Source: a virus
Virus record (IMG/VR): IMGVR_UViG_3300047470_000079
Coordinates: 1 to 25,664 of that record
Length of the DNA: 25,664 nt
Reading direction: 5' to 3' (one strand)
The notes beneath the pieces are model-generated. The model did not search any database. It was given only the letters and a program-made list of their open reading frames with translations, and was not told the origin of the DNA. Position numbers and translations under genes: made by a program. Of the stretch, positions 12,236 through 19,837 are shown piece after piece. The stretch's first letter is position 1, and each line of letters opens with the position of its first letter.

Positions 12236-14737
12236 ATGACTGAAATCGCGCTGAACTACGAAGCACAATCCGCCCTGGAAGAGCGTATGTTGGCCAAGGG
12301 TGCGGAGCGTTACGAAGGCAATGCTGAGTTTGCGCACTCCATGGGTGACCTGAGCAAGGCTGAAGAGCGCCTGTTTGAGAACGCATTACCGAAGATGGTC
12401 GAGGCTGTTCGTCTCGCTCACTTTGCGGAGTTGGAGAAGTCCCACCGTGGCGCTCACTTCAAGGCCATGGACAATCTGGACCACACCCTGCTGTCGGGGA
12501 TTGTGCTCAAGAATGCGTTCAATACTGCGACGAGCGAAGAGACCCTGACCTCTATGTATGAGGCCATTGGTTTCGAAGTCCGGGTAGCAATTGCGGCAGA
12601 GCGTCTGAAGAACGCAGACAAGAAGGCCCACAAGAAACTCATGGACCCCCGGATGAATCGGTCGGCCCGTGCGAAGCTTGAAGCTGCTGAGGCTCTGTTA
12701 GATCAGTTCCCGGAACCGGGTGTCGACGCTGACGCTATGGTCGGGATTGGTGCTGGATTGTTCTTCGTGGCGCAACAATCGACGAGCCTCTTCGAGCACT
12801 TCGAGAAGACCGACACGGACTCTGGTGAAATCCAGATGCGCCTTGGGTTCACCGAAGCTGCCCATGAGGCCCTGCAGAAAGCCAAGGATCGCCAGCAATG
12901 GACCACGCCTGTGTATCAGGCCATGCTCACGGTCCCGAACCCTTGGGTTGCCTTCGACACTGGTGCATACAATGATGTGCGTGTTGCCAAGACCGTGAAG
13001 ATTGCTAACACGTTCAATCCGATGACCAAGAAGCTGATCTCTGCAGCCATCGAAGGGAACGCTCCGTTCGTTGGTGCTCTCAATGGGATCCAAGAGGTTC
13101 CCCTGCGGATCAACCGCACGGTCCTCGAGGCCCTGACGTTCTGCCACGATATGCGTATCCCTGTGGGCAAGCTCCCGGGTCCCCGCAAGGCAGTCCCGAA
13201 GGATGCTGAAGACAAGGTGAAGTGGGGTATCCGCAAGGACAACAAGATTTCCAACGCGAAGCATGCGGTGGTGTCGAGGGACCTTGAGGAAGCCAAGCTC
13301 CTCGCTGATGTGGAACGCTTCTTTCAGCCCCACGTTCTGGACTGGCGTAGCCGTGTGTATGCAAAACCCGGCTTCAACCATCAACGTGCTGACTACTGCA
13401 AGGGTCTCTTTGAATTTGCAGATGGTGAGGTCCTGACACAGCGTGGCGTTACGTGGCTGATGTGGAACGTAGCGACGACTTTCGCTATCAAGATCGATGG
13501 TCGCGCTCTCGACAAGATGCCCTTCAGTCTCCGTGTCCAGTGGACCCAAGAGAACATTGAGATGATCAAGTCCGTAGCAAAGGACCCTATCGCCTCTATG
13601 GACGTCTGGAAGGTCGCGGACTCCCCGTTCTGCTTCCTCGCTGCTTGCGTGGCCTTGGCGGGCTATCTGAAGGACCCTACGGGCTATCGTTGCCACCTGC
13701 CTATCGCTATCGATGGTAGCTGCTCGGGTATCCAACACTTCTCGGCAATCATGCGGGACGCTGATGGTGGTGCCCTGGTCAACCTGATGCCCTCGGAACT
13801 CCCGCAGGATGTCTATGCGGCTGTCGCTGCTATCTCTGGTCCTCTGGTCGAAGCTGACCTGAATCACGAGGACGAGAAGATCCGAGGCTTTGCGCAACTG
13901 TGGCACTCCTACGGCATCGACCGTAAGGTGACCAAGCGTAACGTGATGACCTACGGGTACGGTTCGGAAGTCTCTGGCTTCGCTGACCAGTTATACGAAG
14001 ACATCATGGCTATCGATGATGAAAGCCGGGCACACTTTGGGGTCACCAAGGACAACTGGCTCGAGATGATGGAGGTAGCTCGCTATCTGGCGAACCACAA
14101 CATGACTGGCATCAAGCAGACCGTTAAGGGTGCCCCGCTTGTCATGGAACTCCTGAAGGCAATCGCTGGTGTTCTGGCGAAAGCTAACCTTCCGGTTCGC
14201 TGGACTACGCCTATGGGTTTCCCGGTGCTCAACGCTTACTACAAGCCGACCTTCCAACAGATCAAGACCCTGCTGTGGAACAAGGCCTTGAATGCGCCTA
14301 CGGCCTACAAGCCCAAGGTACAGACTGGGTTCTCCAAGGAGTTGAACGCCCACAAGCAACGTACCTCTATCAGCCCGAACTTCATCCACTCCTTCGATGC
14401 AGCACACCTTCAACTGGTCGTGCAGAACTCGAAGGCCGAAGGGATCCATAGCTTCTTATTGATCCATGACTCGTTTGCAGCCCTGCCGAACCAGATGGAC
14501 TCGTTCTCGATGATCGTGCGTAAAAGCTTGGTCGACATGTACGAAGGACGTGACCCCCTGGAAGACATCCTGCTGACGGCCCGTGCTGACCTTATCGTCA
14601 CCGGCGAGGCCACCCAGGATGAAGAGGGAGCGAAGAAGATCGCCAAGCTCATCAAGGAGTTAGACAAGCTTATGGTTCCCCCGCGTGGCACCTTGGACCT
14701 CAACAGCATCCTCGAGTCCCAATACGCTTTCGCTTAA
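12236..14737 (+). CDS. single-subunit DNA-dependent RNA polymerase (T7 gp1-like)
   Basis: This 833-aa polymerase transcribes phage genes from phage-specific promoters (T7 RNAP is 883 aa). Key parts are visible: motif A AIDGSCSGIQH with D493 (T7 D537), the O-helix DRKVTKRNVMTYGYGS with R563, K567 and Y575 (T7 R627, K631, Y639), motif C LIHDSFAALP with D745 (T7 D812), and a C-terminus ending YAFA, close to the T7 FAFA foot. In the specificity loop the four T7 promoter-contact positions (R746, N748, R756, Q758) appear replaced by Q, K, L and A, so it should use different promoters from T7. It has its own sigma70-type promoter, leader GGAGCAAGAC, and a terminator hairpin after its stop. Confidence 0.98.
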   Translation: MTEIALNYEAQSALEERMLAKGAERYEGNAEFAHSMGDLSKAEERLFENALPKMVEAVRLAHFAELEKSHRGAHFKAMDNLDHTLLSGIVLKNAFNTATSEETLTSMYEAIGFEVRVAIAAERLKNADKKAHKKLMDPRMNRSARAKLEAAEALLDQFPEPGVDADAMVGIGAGLFFVAQQSTSLFEHFEKTDTDSGEIQMRLGFTEAAHEALQKAKDRQQWTTPVYQAMLTVPNPWVAFDTGAYNDVRVAKTVKIANTFNPMTKKLISAAIEGNAPFVGALNGIQEVPLRINRTVLEALTFCHDMRIPVGKLPGPRKAVPKDAEDKVKWGIRKDNKISNAKHAVVSRDLEEAKLLADVERFFQPHVLDWRSRVYAKPGFNHQRADYCKGLFEFADGEVLTQRGVTWLMWNVATTFAIKIDGRALDKMPFSLRVQWTQENIEMIKSVAKDPIASMDVWKVADSPFCFLAACVALAGYLKDPTGYRCHLPIAIDGSCSGIQHFSAIMRDADGGALVNLMPSELPQDVYAAVAAISGPLVEADLNHEDEKIRGFAQLWHSYGIDRKVTKRNVMTYGYGSEVSGFADQLYEDIMAIDDESRAHFGVTKDNWLEMMEVARYLANHNMTGIKQTVKGAPLVMELLKAIAGVLAKANLPVRWTTPMGFPVLNAYYKPTFQQIKTLLWNKALNAPTAYKPKVQTGFSKELNAHKQRTSISPNFIHSFDAAHLQLVVQNSKAEGIHSFLLIHDSFAALPNQMDSFSMIVRKSLVDMYEGRDPLEDILLTARADLIVTGEATQDEEGAKKIAKLIKELDKLMVPPRGTLDLNSILESQYAFA

Positions 14738-14766
14738 TTCTTGCACAACACACTGCAGCACAACAT

Positions 14767-14782
14767 AGGCCCTACGGGGCCT
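14767..14782 (+). terminator. terminator-like hairpin after RNA polymerase gene
   Basis: AGGCCC (14767-14772) pairs with GGGCCT (14777-14782) around TACG, a stable 6-bp stem, followed by TCTGCATTTCT. The T-run is broken, so termination is likely partial; an RNA processing or early terminator role (as at the end of the T7 early region) is plausible. A TTGCACAAC box lies just before it at 14741. Confidence 0.5.
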
Positions 14783-14814
14783 TCTGCATTTCTGGAGCAA
14801 CACAAGGACCCCGT

Positions 14815-14955
14815 ATGGATTTCGATTCGCTCGATGAGCAGTACGACGAGGGCTACATGCCACTCGATGAAGCAGTAACCCTCATGGCCCATGGATACGA
14901 CATGAACGCGTATGAAGGCCATTCCCCCCCGTTTGACCCTTACTTTGAAGACTGA
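14815..14955 (+). CDS. small acidic protein between RNA polymerase and SSB
   Basis: This 46-aa frame (MDFDSLDEQYDEGYMPLDEA ... PPFDPYFED) is strongly acidic: about 13 Asp/Glu and no Lys or Arg. It starts at ATG 14815 behind AAGGACCCCGT and ends 5 bases before the SSB start, so it fills the gap exactly. In T7 the small acidic gp2, which inhibits host RNA polymerase, is encoded next to the SSB gene. Position and charge raise the same idea here, but the sequence is shorter and shows no clear match. A DNA-mimic or simple accessory protein is equally possible. Confidence 0.6.
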   Translation: MDFDSLDEQYDEGYMPLDEAVTLMAHGYDMNAYEGHSPPFDPYFED

Positions 14956-14960
14956 GACAC

Positions 14961-15500
14961 ATGGCATTTTTCACAACACCCAAAGGCCCCTCGGGCTACA
15001 GCAACCTGTTCACTGCGGACACCAAGTTCGATCCTGAAGGCAAGTACAAGACCAGCATTACGCTGTCTGAAGAGGCCGCAAAGCCCCTGCTCGACCAGAT
15101 CGAGGAAGAGCGCCTGGAACTCGGCAAGAAGGCCAAGACTTCCAAGGGAAGCCCCTACAAGGTCAACGAGGATGGCTCGTACACCTTTACGTTCAAGTCG
15201 AAGAAGCAACCGAAGGTCATGGATTCCAAGGGCAACCTGATCCGCGAAGAGATTCGTATCGGCGGTGGCTCGACCATTCAGGTCCGTGGTTCCTTTGGTA
15301 CCTATGAAGGATTCGGTGGTGGAGTCTGCGCATACCTGAACGAAGTCCGTCTGGTCAAGCTGGTCGAGTCGAGCGCTGACTGGGGCACGGATGACGAAGA
15401 CGATGATGGCTACGTTGCGGAACCGTCGAGTAACCGTAAGGCTCCCAAGGCCGAAGAGCGAGACGAGGAAGAGGAAGCTGACGAAGACGTGAACTTCTGA
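14961..15500 (+). CDS. single-stranded DNA-binding protein (gp2.5-like)
   Basis: This 179-aa protein has the size and design of T7 gp2.5 (232 aa), which coats single-stranded DNA and recruits polymerase and helicase. An N-terminal oligonucleotide-binding region (MAFFTTPKGPSGYSNLFTAD to about residue 135) is followed by a linker and a very acidic tail (DERDEEEEADEDVNF in part) ending in Phe. A terminal aromatic residue after an acidic tail is the T7-type signature for contacting partner proteins. GGGSTIQVRGSFGTYEGFGGG forms the central strands. It overlaps the endonuclease I gene as TGATG, so the two are co-translated. Confidence is based on tail and position. Confidence 0.88.
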   Translation: MAFFTTPKGPSGYSNLFTADTKFDPEGKYKTSITLSEEAAKPLLDQIEEERLELGKKAKTSKGSPYKVNEDGSYTFTFKSKKQPKVMDSKGNLIREEIRIGGGSTIQVRGSFGTYEGFGGGVCAYLNEVRLVKLVESSADWGTDDEDDDGYVAEPSSNRKAPKAEERDEEEEADEDVNF

Positions 15501-15910
15501 TGAAGCGCTCATGGGTCACTAAGAAGAACCATGGGCTTAAGGTGAAGCAAAAGCTGCGTAGTGGTCTTGAAGAGAAGATCGCTGCGCAGTTGGATGAAGC
15601 GGGTATGGCATACGAGTATGAAACTCAGAAACTTGAGTACGTAATCCCGCACTCCTACAAACCTGATTTCATTTTAAGCAATGGGATCATTGTGGAGGGA
15701 AAAGGACTTTTCGATTCTGCAGACCGCACCAAGCATCTGGCAGTGAAAGCCGCCCATCCCGAGAAGGACATCCGCTTCGTATTCTCCCGTAGTTCAAGCC
15801 CCTTATACAAGGGATCAAAGTCTACCTATGCCTCATGGTGTGAACGCCACGGATTCCTTTATTCCGACAAGGTTGTTCCTGAGGCTTGGTTAAAAGAGAG
15901 AAAGACATGA
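15500..15910 (+). CDS. endonuclease I (Holliday-junction resolvase, gp3-like)
   Basis: This 136-aa nuclease matches T7 endonuclease I (149 aa), which cuts branched DNA and helps degrade host DNA for nucleotide recycling. Visible catalytic residues are the PDF motif with D56, IIVEGKG with E66 and K68 (T7 D55, E65, K67), and an upstream acidic residue in SGLEEKIAAQL (E24 or E25, T7 E20). The N-terminus is basic (MKRSWVTKKNHGLKVKQKLR). It overlaps the SSB stop (TGATG) and its own stop overlaps the next start (ATGA), as in a tightly coupled operon. It works with the exonuclease and the reductase to supply DNA precursors. Confidence 0.92.
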   Translation: MKRSWVTKKNHGLKVKQKLRSGLEEKIAAQLDEAGMAYEYETQKLEYVIPHSYKPDFILSNGIIVEGKGLFDSADRTKHLAVKAAHPEKDIRFVFSRSSSPLYKGSKSTYASWCERHGFLYSDKVVPEAWLKERKT

Positions 15911-16119
15911 CACAGACTCAAGTTCTGCTTAAGCACCTCCGCAAGGCAGGCAGTATCACCCAACGGGAAGCGATTATGGATCACTCGATTCAGTCCCTTA
16001 CTCGACGCGTTACGGACCTTCGCCTCGCTGGCTACAACATCACTGGTGATTGGAAAGAACACCCGGTAACTGGTCAGCGTTACATGCGTTACACCTTGGG
16101 TACCCCGGAGATCCTCTGA
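15907..16119 (+). CDS. helix-turn-helix domain protein
   Basis: This 70-aa protein begins MTQTQVLLKHLRKAGSITQR. It matches a common phage winged-helix family (HTH_39-like): an N-terminal helix, 'AGSITQREAI', a recognition-helix segment (SIQSLTRRVTDLRLAGYNI) and a C-terminal wing (GQRYMRYTL). Members are typically 65-80 aa. The longer in-frame start at 15886 lies inside endonuclease I; the ATG at 15907 overlaps its TGA and follows AAAAGAGAGAAAG. It probably binds DNA, but its target is unknown. It overlaps the next gene as TGATG. Confidence 0.75.
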   Translation: MTQTQVLLKHLRKAGSITQREAIMDHSIQSLTRRVTDLRLAGYNITGDWKEHPVTGQRYMRYTLGTPEIL

Positions 16120-16310
16120 TGATCGTCAAGGTCAAGCACACGAAGAACGGCAACGTGAAGATCACGATGAGCCTCGAGCAGGCCCAGTACCTACGAAGTG
16201 GTCTCCTTAAGGCTGCTTATGGCACTGGCTTCCCCCCTGTCTGTCCGATGGCTCAAGAGGTCTTCCTGCATATCGATGATCAGCTTGAGGCGGCTGGCAT
16301 CAACTTCTGA
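16119..16310 (+). CDS. small hypothetical protein
   Basis: This 63-aa protein (MIVKVKHTKNGNVKITMSLE ... EAAGINF) starts at the ATG overlapping the previous stop (TGATG). It has an N-terminal beta pair (MIVKVKHTKNGNVKITM) followed by a helix (LEQAQYLRSGLLKAA) and a second helix (CPMAQEVFLHIDDQLEAAG). Similar short phage proteins with this beta-beta-alpha pattern are common, but their role is unknown. It lies 20 bases before thyX, with an AGAGAGAG ribosome site in between. No enzyme motif is visible. Confidence 0.65.
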   Translation: MIVKVKHTKNGNVKITMSLEQAQYLRSGLLKAAYGTGFPPVCPMAQEVFLHIDDQLEAAGINF

Positions 16311-16330
16311 ACACACAAGAGAGAGAAAAC

Positions 16331-16981
16331 ATGAAAGTAGCTGACATTGAGGTCAAGCTTTTGGATTCCATGGGCACGGACCTTAGTGTCGCTAACGTGG
16401 CACGGGTTTCCTTCGACAAGCAACACGATGAGTTGACCGATGGTGACGTGAAGCTCATCAACTACCTTGCTACCCATGACCACTGGTCACCTTTCGCCCA
16501 CTGCTTTGCATCCTTCCGGATCAAGGCACCGCTGTTCGTAGCTCGGCAACTCGTTAAACATCAGGTTGGCCTTAGTTGGAATGAGGTGAGCCGTAGGTAC
16601 GTGGATAGTGAGCCTGAGTTCTATATGCCCAAGGAACTCCGAGGACGCGCTGAGAACGTCAAGCAAGGCTCAGGCGGCGCTCTAGATCCCAAGCACAACG
16701 CCAGTTTCATTTGCTGGATCGAAGGGACCACGAGTAACGCACTGGAGACCTGTGAAGAACTTCTGGCCCGTGGTGTAGCCCCCGAGATGGCCCGTATGGT
16801 CCTCCCGCTGAACACGATGACCGAATGGATCTGGTCAGGTTCCCTCATGGCCTTCGCTCGTGTCTGTCGTCAACGTCTCGATCCCCACGCTCAGTACGAG
16901 TGCCGTCTGGTTGCTGAACAACTGGATGAACGGCTTCGTTGGGCTTTCCCTGAATCAATGGCTGCACTTCTGGATAACTGA
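16331..16981 (+). CDS. thyX: flavin-dependent thymidylate synthase ThyX
   Basis: This 216-aa enzyme makes dTMP from dUMP using FAD, folate and NADPH. The family signature appears as ARQLVKHQVGLSWNEVSRRY (71-90). It is the phage-type variant of RHRx7S: K76, H77 and Q78 replace R-H-R, with one extra residue before S87. HDHWSPFAHC (49-58) is the usual 'H..PFEH' motif. RMVLPLNTMTEWIWSG (around 155-172) and RQRLDPHAQYECR (181-193) match the C-terminal substrate region. ThyX length is typical. The AGAGAGAGAAAAC leader precedes the ATG. With the B12-dependent reductase it gives the phage its own dTTP supply, and thyX is known in several marine podophages. Confidence 0.95.
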   Translation: MKVADIEVKLLDSMGTDLSVANVARVSFDKQHDELTDGDVKLINYLATHDHWSPFAHCFASFRIKAPLFVARQLVKHQVGLSWNEVSRRYVDSEPEFYMPKELRGRAENVKQGSGGALDPKHNASFICWIEGTTSNALETCEELLARGVAPEMARMVLPLNTMTEWIWSGSLMAFARVCRQRLDPHAQYECRLVAEQLDERLRWAFPESMAALLDN

Positions 16982-16982
16982 T

Positions 16983-17168
16983 ATGCGCAAAGCAAAACTG
17001 CTGGTCGACTTCAGTGAGGTCGATGGTCCCGCGTGGTCCCTTGGGGCAACCGTGGAAGTCCTCGGGTACATCGAGGGACTCCTTGGGACCTTCTACGAAG
17101 TAGAGGGTTCCGATGGGATCCGTGGCTACGTGTATCCCCGTGAAATCGAAATGATCGAGATGGATTGA
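16983..17168 (+). CDS. small hypothetical protein, possibly SH3-like
   Basis: This 61-aa protein begins MRKAKLLVDFSEVDGPAWSL and consists mostly of short beta strands with glycine turns (GATVEVLGYIEGLLGTFYEV, then RGYVYPREIEMIEMD), resembling an SH3-like barrel. I chose the ATG at 16983, two bases after the ThyX stop; the longer frame opening at 16860 runs through thyX. The next gene, primase-helicase, starts two bases after its stop. No function is evident; the tight spacing between two essential-type genes argues that it is expressed. Confidence 0.6.
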   Translation: MRKAKLLVDFSEVDGPAWSLGATVEVLGYIEGLLGTFYEVEGSDGIRGYVYPREIEMIEMD

Positions 17169-17169
17169 G

Positions 17170-18780
17170 ATGGAACGCGAAGAGTCCTCACTGATTCGCA
17201 AGGGACCGTGCGACGAGTGCGGATCTAGCGATGCAAATGCCCTGTACTCAGATGGCCATACGACCTGTTACTCGTGCGGTCACTATGAACGCGGGGATGG
17301 AACTGTACCTACAAGAGGAAGAAAGAAAGTGGCTGCAAATCTGGACGAGTACTCCAATGCCGAAGTTCAAGGCATCCCTCCGCGTCTGATCAGTGAGGAA
17401 ACCTGCCGCCAATTCGGTGTTCGTATCGGCCAGTACGCAGGTAAGAAGGTCCACATGTACCCGTACATCAAAGACGGCGAAGTGGTGGCCTGTAAGGTCC
17501 GTGATGCCAACAAGGAATTCTCCTTCATTGGTGACGCGGCGAAGCCCCCTATGTTCGGTCAGAACCTGTGGGACAAGGGTAAGAAGATCGTCGTCACCGA
17601 AGGCGAGATCGACTGCTTGACCGTATCACAGCTACAGGGTGGCAAGTGGCCAGTGGTGTCCGTTCCTAACGGTGCCAAGAGTGCCAAGAAGGACATGGCG
17701 AGGCAGATGGAGTTCTTCGAGAAGTTCGAAGAGATCGTCATCATGTTCGACATGGACGGACCCGGGCGGGAAGCAGCGAAAGCGGTGGCAGAACTGTTCC
17801 CCCCGGGCAAGGCTAAGATCGCCTCCCTTCCCCTGAAGGACCCCAATGAGTGCCTTAAGGCCAACAAGGGCCAAGAGGTCATCCAGGCCATATGGAACGC
17901 GAAGGCGTATAGGCCCGATGGGATCGTAGGTATCTCTGACCTTTACGATGAACTGGACCGTGAGATCGAGAAGGGTCTCCCGTGGTTCCTCCCGAAGTTG
18001 ACCGAGTTGACCCATGGTCGCCGTTGGGGTGAGGTCTACGGTTGGGGTGCTGGTACTGGCATTGGAAAGACAGATGTCTTCACACAGCAGATTGCTTTCG
18101 ATGTGACCGAGTTGAACCAGAAGGTCGGACTGATCTTCTTGGAGCAACAGCCTAAGGAAACCGCAGCACGCGTAGCTGGCAAGGTGAAGGGCAAGAGGTT
18201 CCATGTTCCCGATGCCAATTGGACCCGTGAGGAACGCCTCGGGGCCGTTAAGGAACTCGAGGGCAAGGTGTTCTTATACGATAGCTTTGGGGAGACCGCA
18301 TGGGACGTTGTGGCAGCCAAGATCCGATACATGGCACACGCCGAGGAAGTCCGCATCTTCTATGTGGATCACCTGACAGCCATGGCGGATACCGCAGATG
18401 AGCGTGGTTCCCTCGAGCAAATCATGAAAGAGATGGCAGGGTTGGCTCAGGAGCTACGAGTCATCATTCATTTCATTTCGCACCTTAGCACTCCTGAGGG
18501 GAAATCCCACGAAGAAGGAGGTCATGTGTCCATCAAGCACTTCAAGGGCGCACGGGCAATCGGCTTCTGGAGCTTCTTTATGTTCGGACTCGAGCGAAAT
18601 CAACAGGCTGAGGATGAAGAGGAACGCAGCACGACAACCCTTCGAGTACTGAAGGACCGCTATACGGGCCAAGCTACCGGCGCCCTGATTCGCCTTGGGT
18701 ACGACAGGATCACTGGTCGGCTCTATGACAAGCAAAGTGACTTCACGCCTGAGGCTGACCCTGAGGCTTACACCTTTTAA
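17170..18780 (+). CDS. primase-helicase (T7 gp4-like)
   Basis: This 536-aa protein unwinds the replication fork and makes primers (T7 gp4 is 566 aa). The N-terminal zinc site is C14, C17, C33 and C36 (CDECG...CYSCG). The TOPRIM catalytic part follows with EGEIDCL (144-150) and FDMDGPGR with D194 and D196. The RecA-like helicase core has Walker A GAGTGIGKT (293-301, K300). A Walker B-type strand RIFYVDHLTAM is near residue 400, and RVLKDRYTG in the last quarter is the usual arginine-finger region. It ends AYTF, an aromatic end like that which contacts the polymerase in T7. One frame covers both activities with no visible internal start. Confidence 0.95.
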   Translation: MEREESSLIRKGPCDECGSSDANALYSDGHTTCYSCGHYERGDGTVPTRGRKKVAANLDEYSNAEVQGIPPRLISEETCRQFGVRIGQYAGKKVHMYPYIKDGEVVACKVRDANKEFSFIGDAAKPPMFGQNLWDKGKKIVVTEGEIDCLTVSQLQGGKWPVVSVPNGAKSAKKDMARQMEFFEKFEEIVIMFDMDGPGREAAKAVAELFPPGKAKIASLPLKDPNECLKANKGQEVIQAIWNAKAYRPDGIVGISDLYDELDREIEKGLPWFLPKLTELTHGRRWGEVYGWGAGTGIGKTDVFTQQIAFDVTELNQKVGLIFLEQQPKETAARVAGKVKGKRFHVPDANWTREERLGAVKELEGKVFLYDSFGETAWDVVAAKIRYMAHAEEVRIFYVDHLTAMADTADERGSLEQIMKEMAGLAQELRVIIHFISHLSTPEGKSHEEGGHVSIKHFKGARAIGFWSFFMFGLERNQQAEDEEERSTTTLRVLKDRYTGQATGALIRLGYDRITGRLYDKQSDFTPEADPEAYTF

Positions 18781-18790
18781 AGAGAGAGAA

Positions 18791-19069
18791 ATGATTAACG
18801 AACACGATATTGCGGACTTCCAAGACATTCCCGAGGAAGAGAACACGTCCCTACTGGCTGAGTTCCATTCGTCCACTTGCAACGGACCAGCACAGACGAA
18901 GATCGAGAAAGGTTACTTCAATGAGGCAGCCCTGTGTATCACGCAGGACAACCTTGGCTCCCGGTCCTTCGAGAACGACGAGGACATGGTGGTCCTTGAC
19001 CGTCTCGCGCAGCACACGCTGTACATCATCCTGAAGGCTCGCTTCGAGGACCTCGCGGACCCTACCTAA
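18791..19069 (+). CDS. hypothetical protein between helicase and ligase
   Basis: This 92-aa protein begins MINEHDIADFQDIPEEENTS and is acidic in its first third. Two cysteines (STCNGPAQ and ALCITQDN) are not in a zinc-site pattern. The C-terminus is a likely helix (MVVLDRLAQHTLYIILKARF). The ATG at 18791 follows AAAGAGAGAGAA, the preferred ribosome site; an earlier in-frame ATG at 18695 lies inside the helicase gene. It occupies the place of T7 gene 4.x small genes. No family recognised. Confidence 0.6.
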   Translation: MINEHDIADFQDIPEEENTSLLAEFHSSTCNGPAQTKIEKGYFNEAALCITQDNLGSRSFENDEDMVVLDRLAQHTLYIILKARFEDLADPT

Positions 19070-19077
19070 GGAATCAC

Positions 19078-19686
19078 ATGGAATTCATTGCATACCCCAA
19101 GACCCCGCGACTGAAGCGCGACATCGTCATCACCGAGAAGATCGACGGCACGAACGCACAGATCGTTATCACCAAGACAACCATCGAAGACTTCGGTTCC
19201 TCGGACGTGACCGCACTGCAGCCGCTGGAGATAGCGCAAGGCTGTCTGACGCTGCGCGTCGGTTCCCGCAATCGCTGGATCACCCCGAACGCCAACGGCA
19301 AGCAGACGGACAACTTCGGCTTCGCACAGTGGTGCTTCGAGAACCAAGAAGAACTCTTCAAGCTCGGCGAAGGCCAGCACTTCGGTGAATGGTACGGCGC
19401 TGGTATCCAAAGCACCTACGGCCTCGATCACAAGCGCTTTGCCCTGTTCAACACGGCTCGTTGGGGGGCACACAACCCGAACACCCCTGCGTGCGTCGAA
19501 ACGGTTCCTGTGCTCCTACAAGGCTCCATGGCAGATGTCGATGACGCCCTGCTCAGTCTCAAGGTACTCGGCTCGAAGGCTGTCCCCGGCTTCATGAAAC
19601 CCGAGGGAATCATCGTGTACCACACGGCCTCGAAGCAGAACTTCAAGGTGCTGCTGGAAAACGACGATCAACCTAAGGGGCTGTAA
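19078..19686 (+). CDS. RNA ligase-family nucleotidyltransferase
   Basis: This 202-aa protein carries the covalent nucleotidyltransferase motifs of ATP-dependent ligases. Motif I is EKIDGTNAQI with nucleophile K21. A motif Ia-like segment is VGSRNRWIT. YGLDHKRFALFNTARWG fits motif III, PEGIIVYH motif IV and NFKVLLEN motif V. The pattern is closest to the Rnl2-type RNA ligase domain (K-x-D/H-G-T-N) rather than T7 DNA ligase, and only the catalytic domain is present (a full T7 ligase is 359 aa). It may reseal RNA nicks, including cut tRNAs, or act as a DNA ligase in this phage; the sequence alone does not decide. It overlaps the next small gene as TAATG. Confidence 0.85.
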   Translation: MEFIAYPKTPRLKRDIVITEKIDGTNAQIVITKTTIEDFGSSDVTALQPLEIAQGCLTLRVGSRNRWITPNANGKQTDNFGFAQWCFENQEELFKLGEGQHFGEWYGAGIQSTYGLDHKRFALFNTARWGAHNPNTPACVETVPVLLQGSMADVDDALLSLKVLGSKAVPGFMKPEGIIVYHTASKQNFKVLLENDDQPKGL

Positions 19687-19829
19687 TGGATCTCCTTCAA
19701 CTCATCGCCATCCTGCTTGGGTGCCTCGGGATCGTGGCGGCCTTCGTGGGCCTCATCCATTACTACGCTGACCTGCTGGACAAGGCCTTCAACGTCGACG
19801 AATACCTCGAAGACCCTGACATCAAGTAA
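19686..19829 (+). CDS. small single-span membrane protein
   Basis: This 47-aa protein starts at the ATG overlapping the ligase stop (TAATG). Residues 2-27 (DLLQLIAILLGCLGIVAAFV and on) are a clear membrane span with only one charge at the start. The C-terminal 20 residues are acidic (DKAFNVDEYLEDPDIK). The next gene has AAGGAG right after its stop. Nothing suggests a holin (single span, middle of replication operon), though that cannot be ruled out. Function unknown. Confidence 0.65.
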   Translation: MDLLQLIAILLGCLGIVAAFVGLIHYYADLLDKAFNVDEYLEDPDIK

Positions 19830-19837
19830 GGAGCCTT

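Noticed and set aside
12698-13906. 402-aa minus-strand frame inside the RNA polymerase gene
   Set aside because: Shadow of a strongly supported coding frame on the other strand; no motifs or ribosome site.
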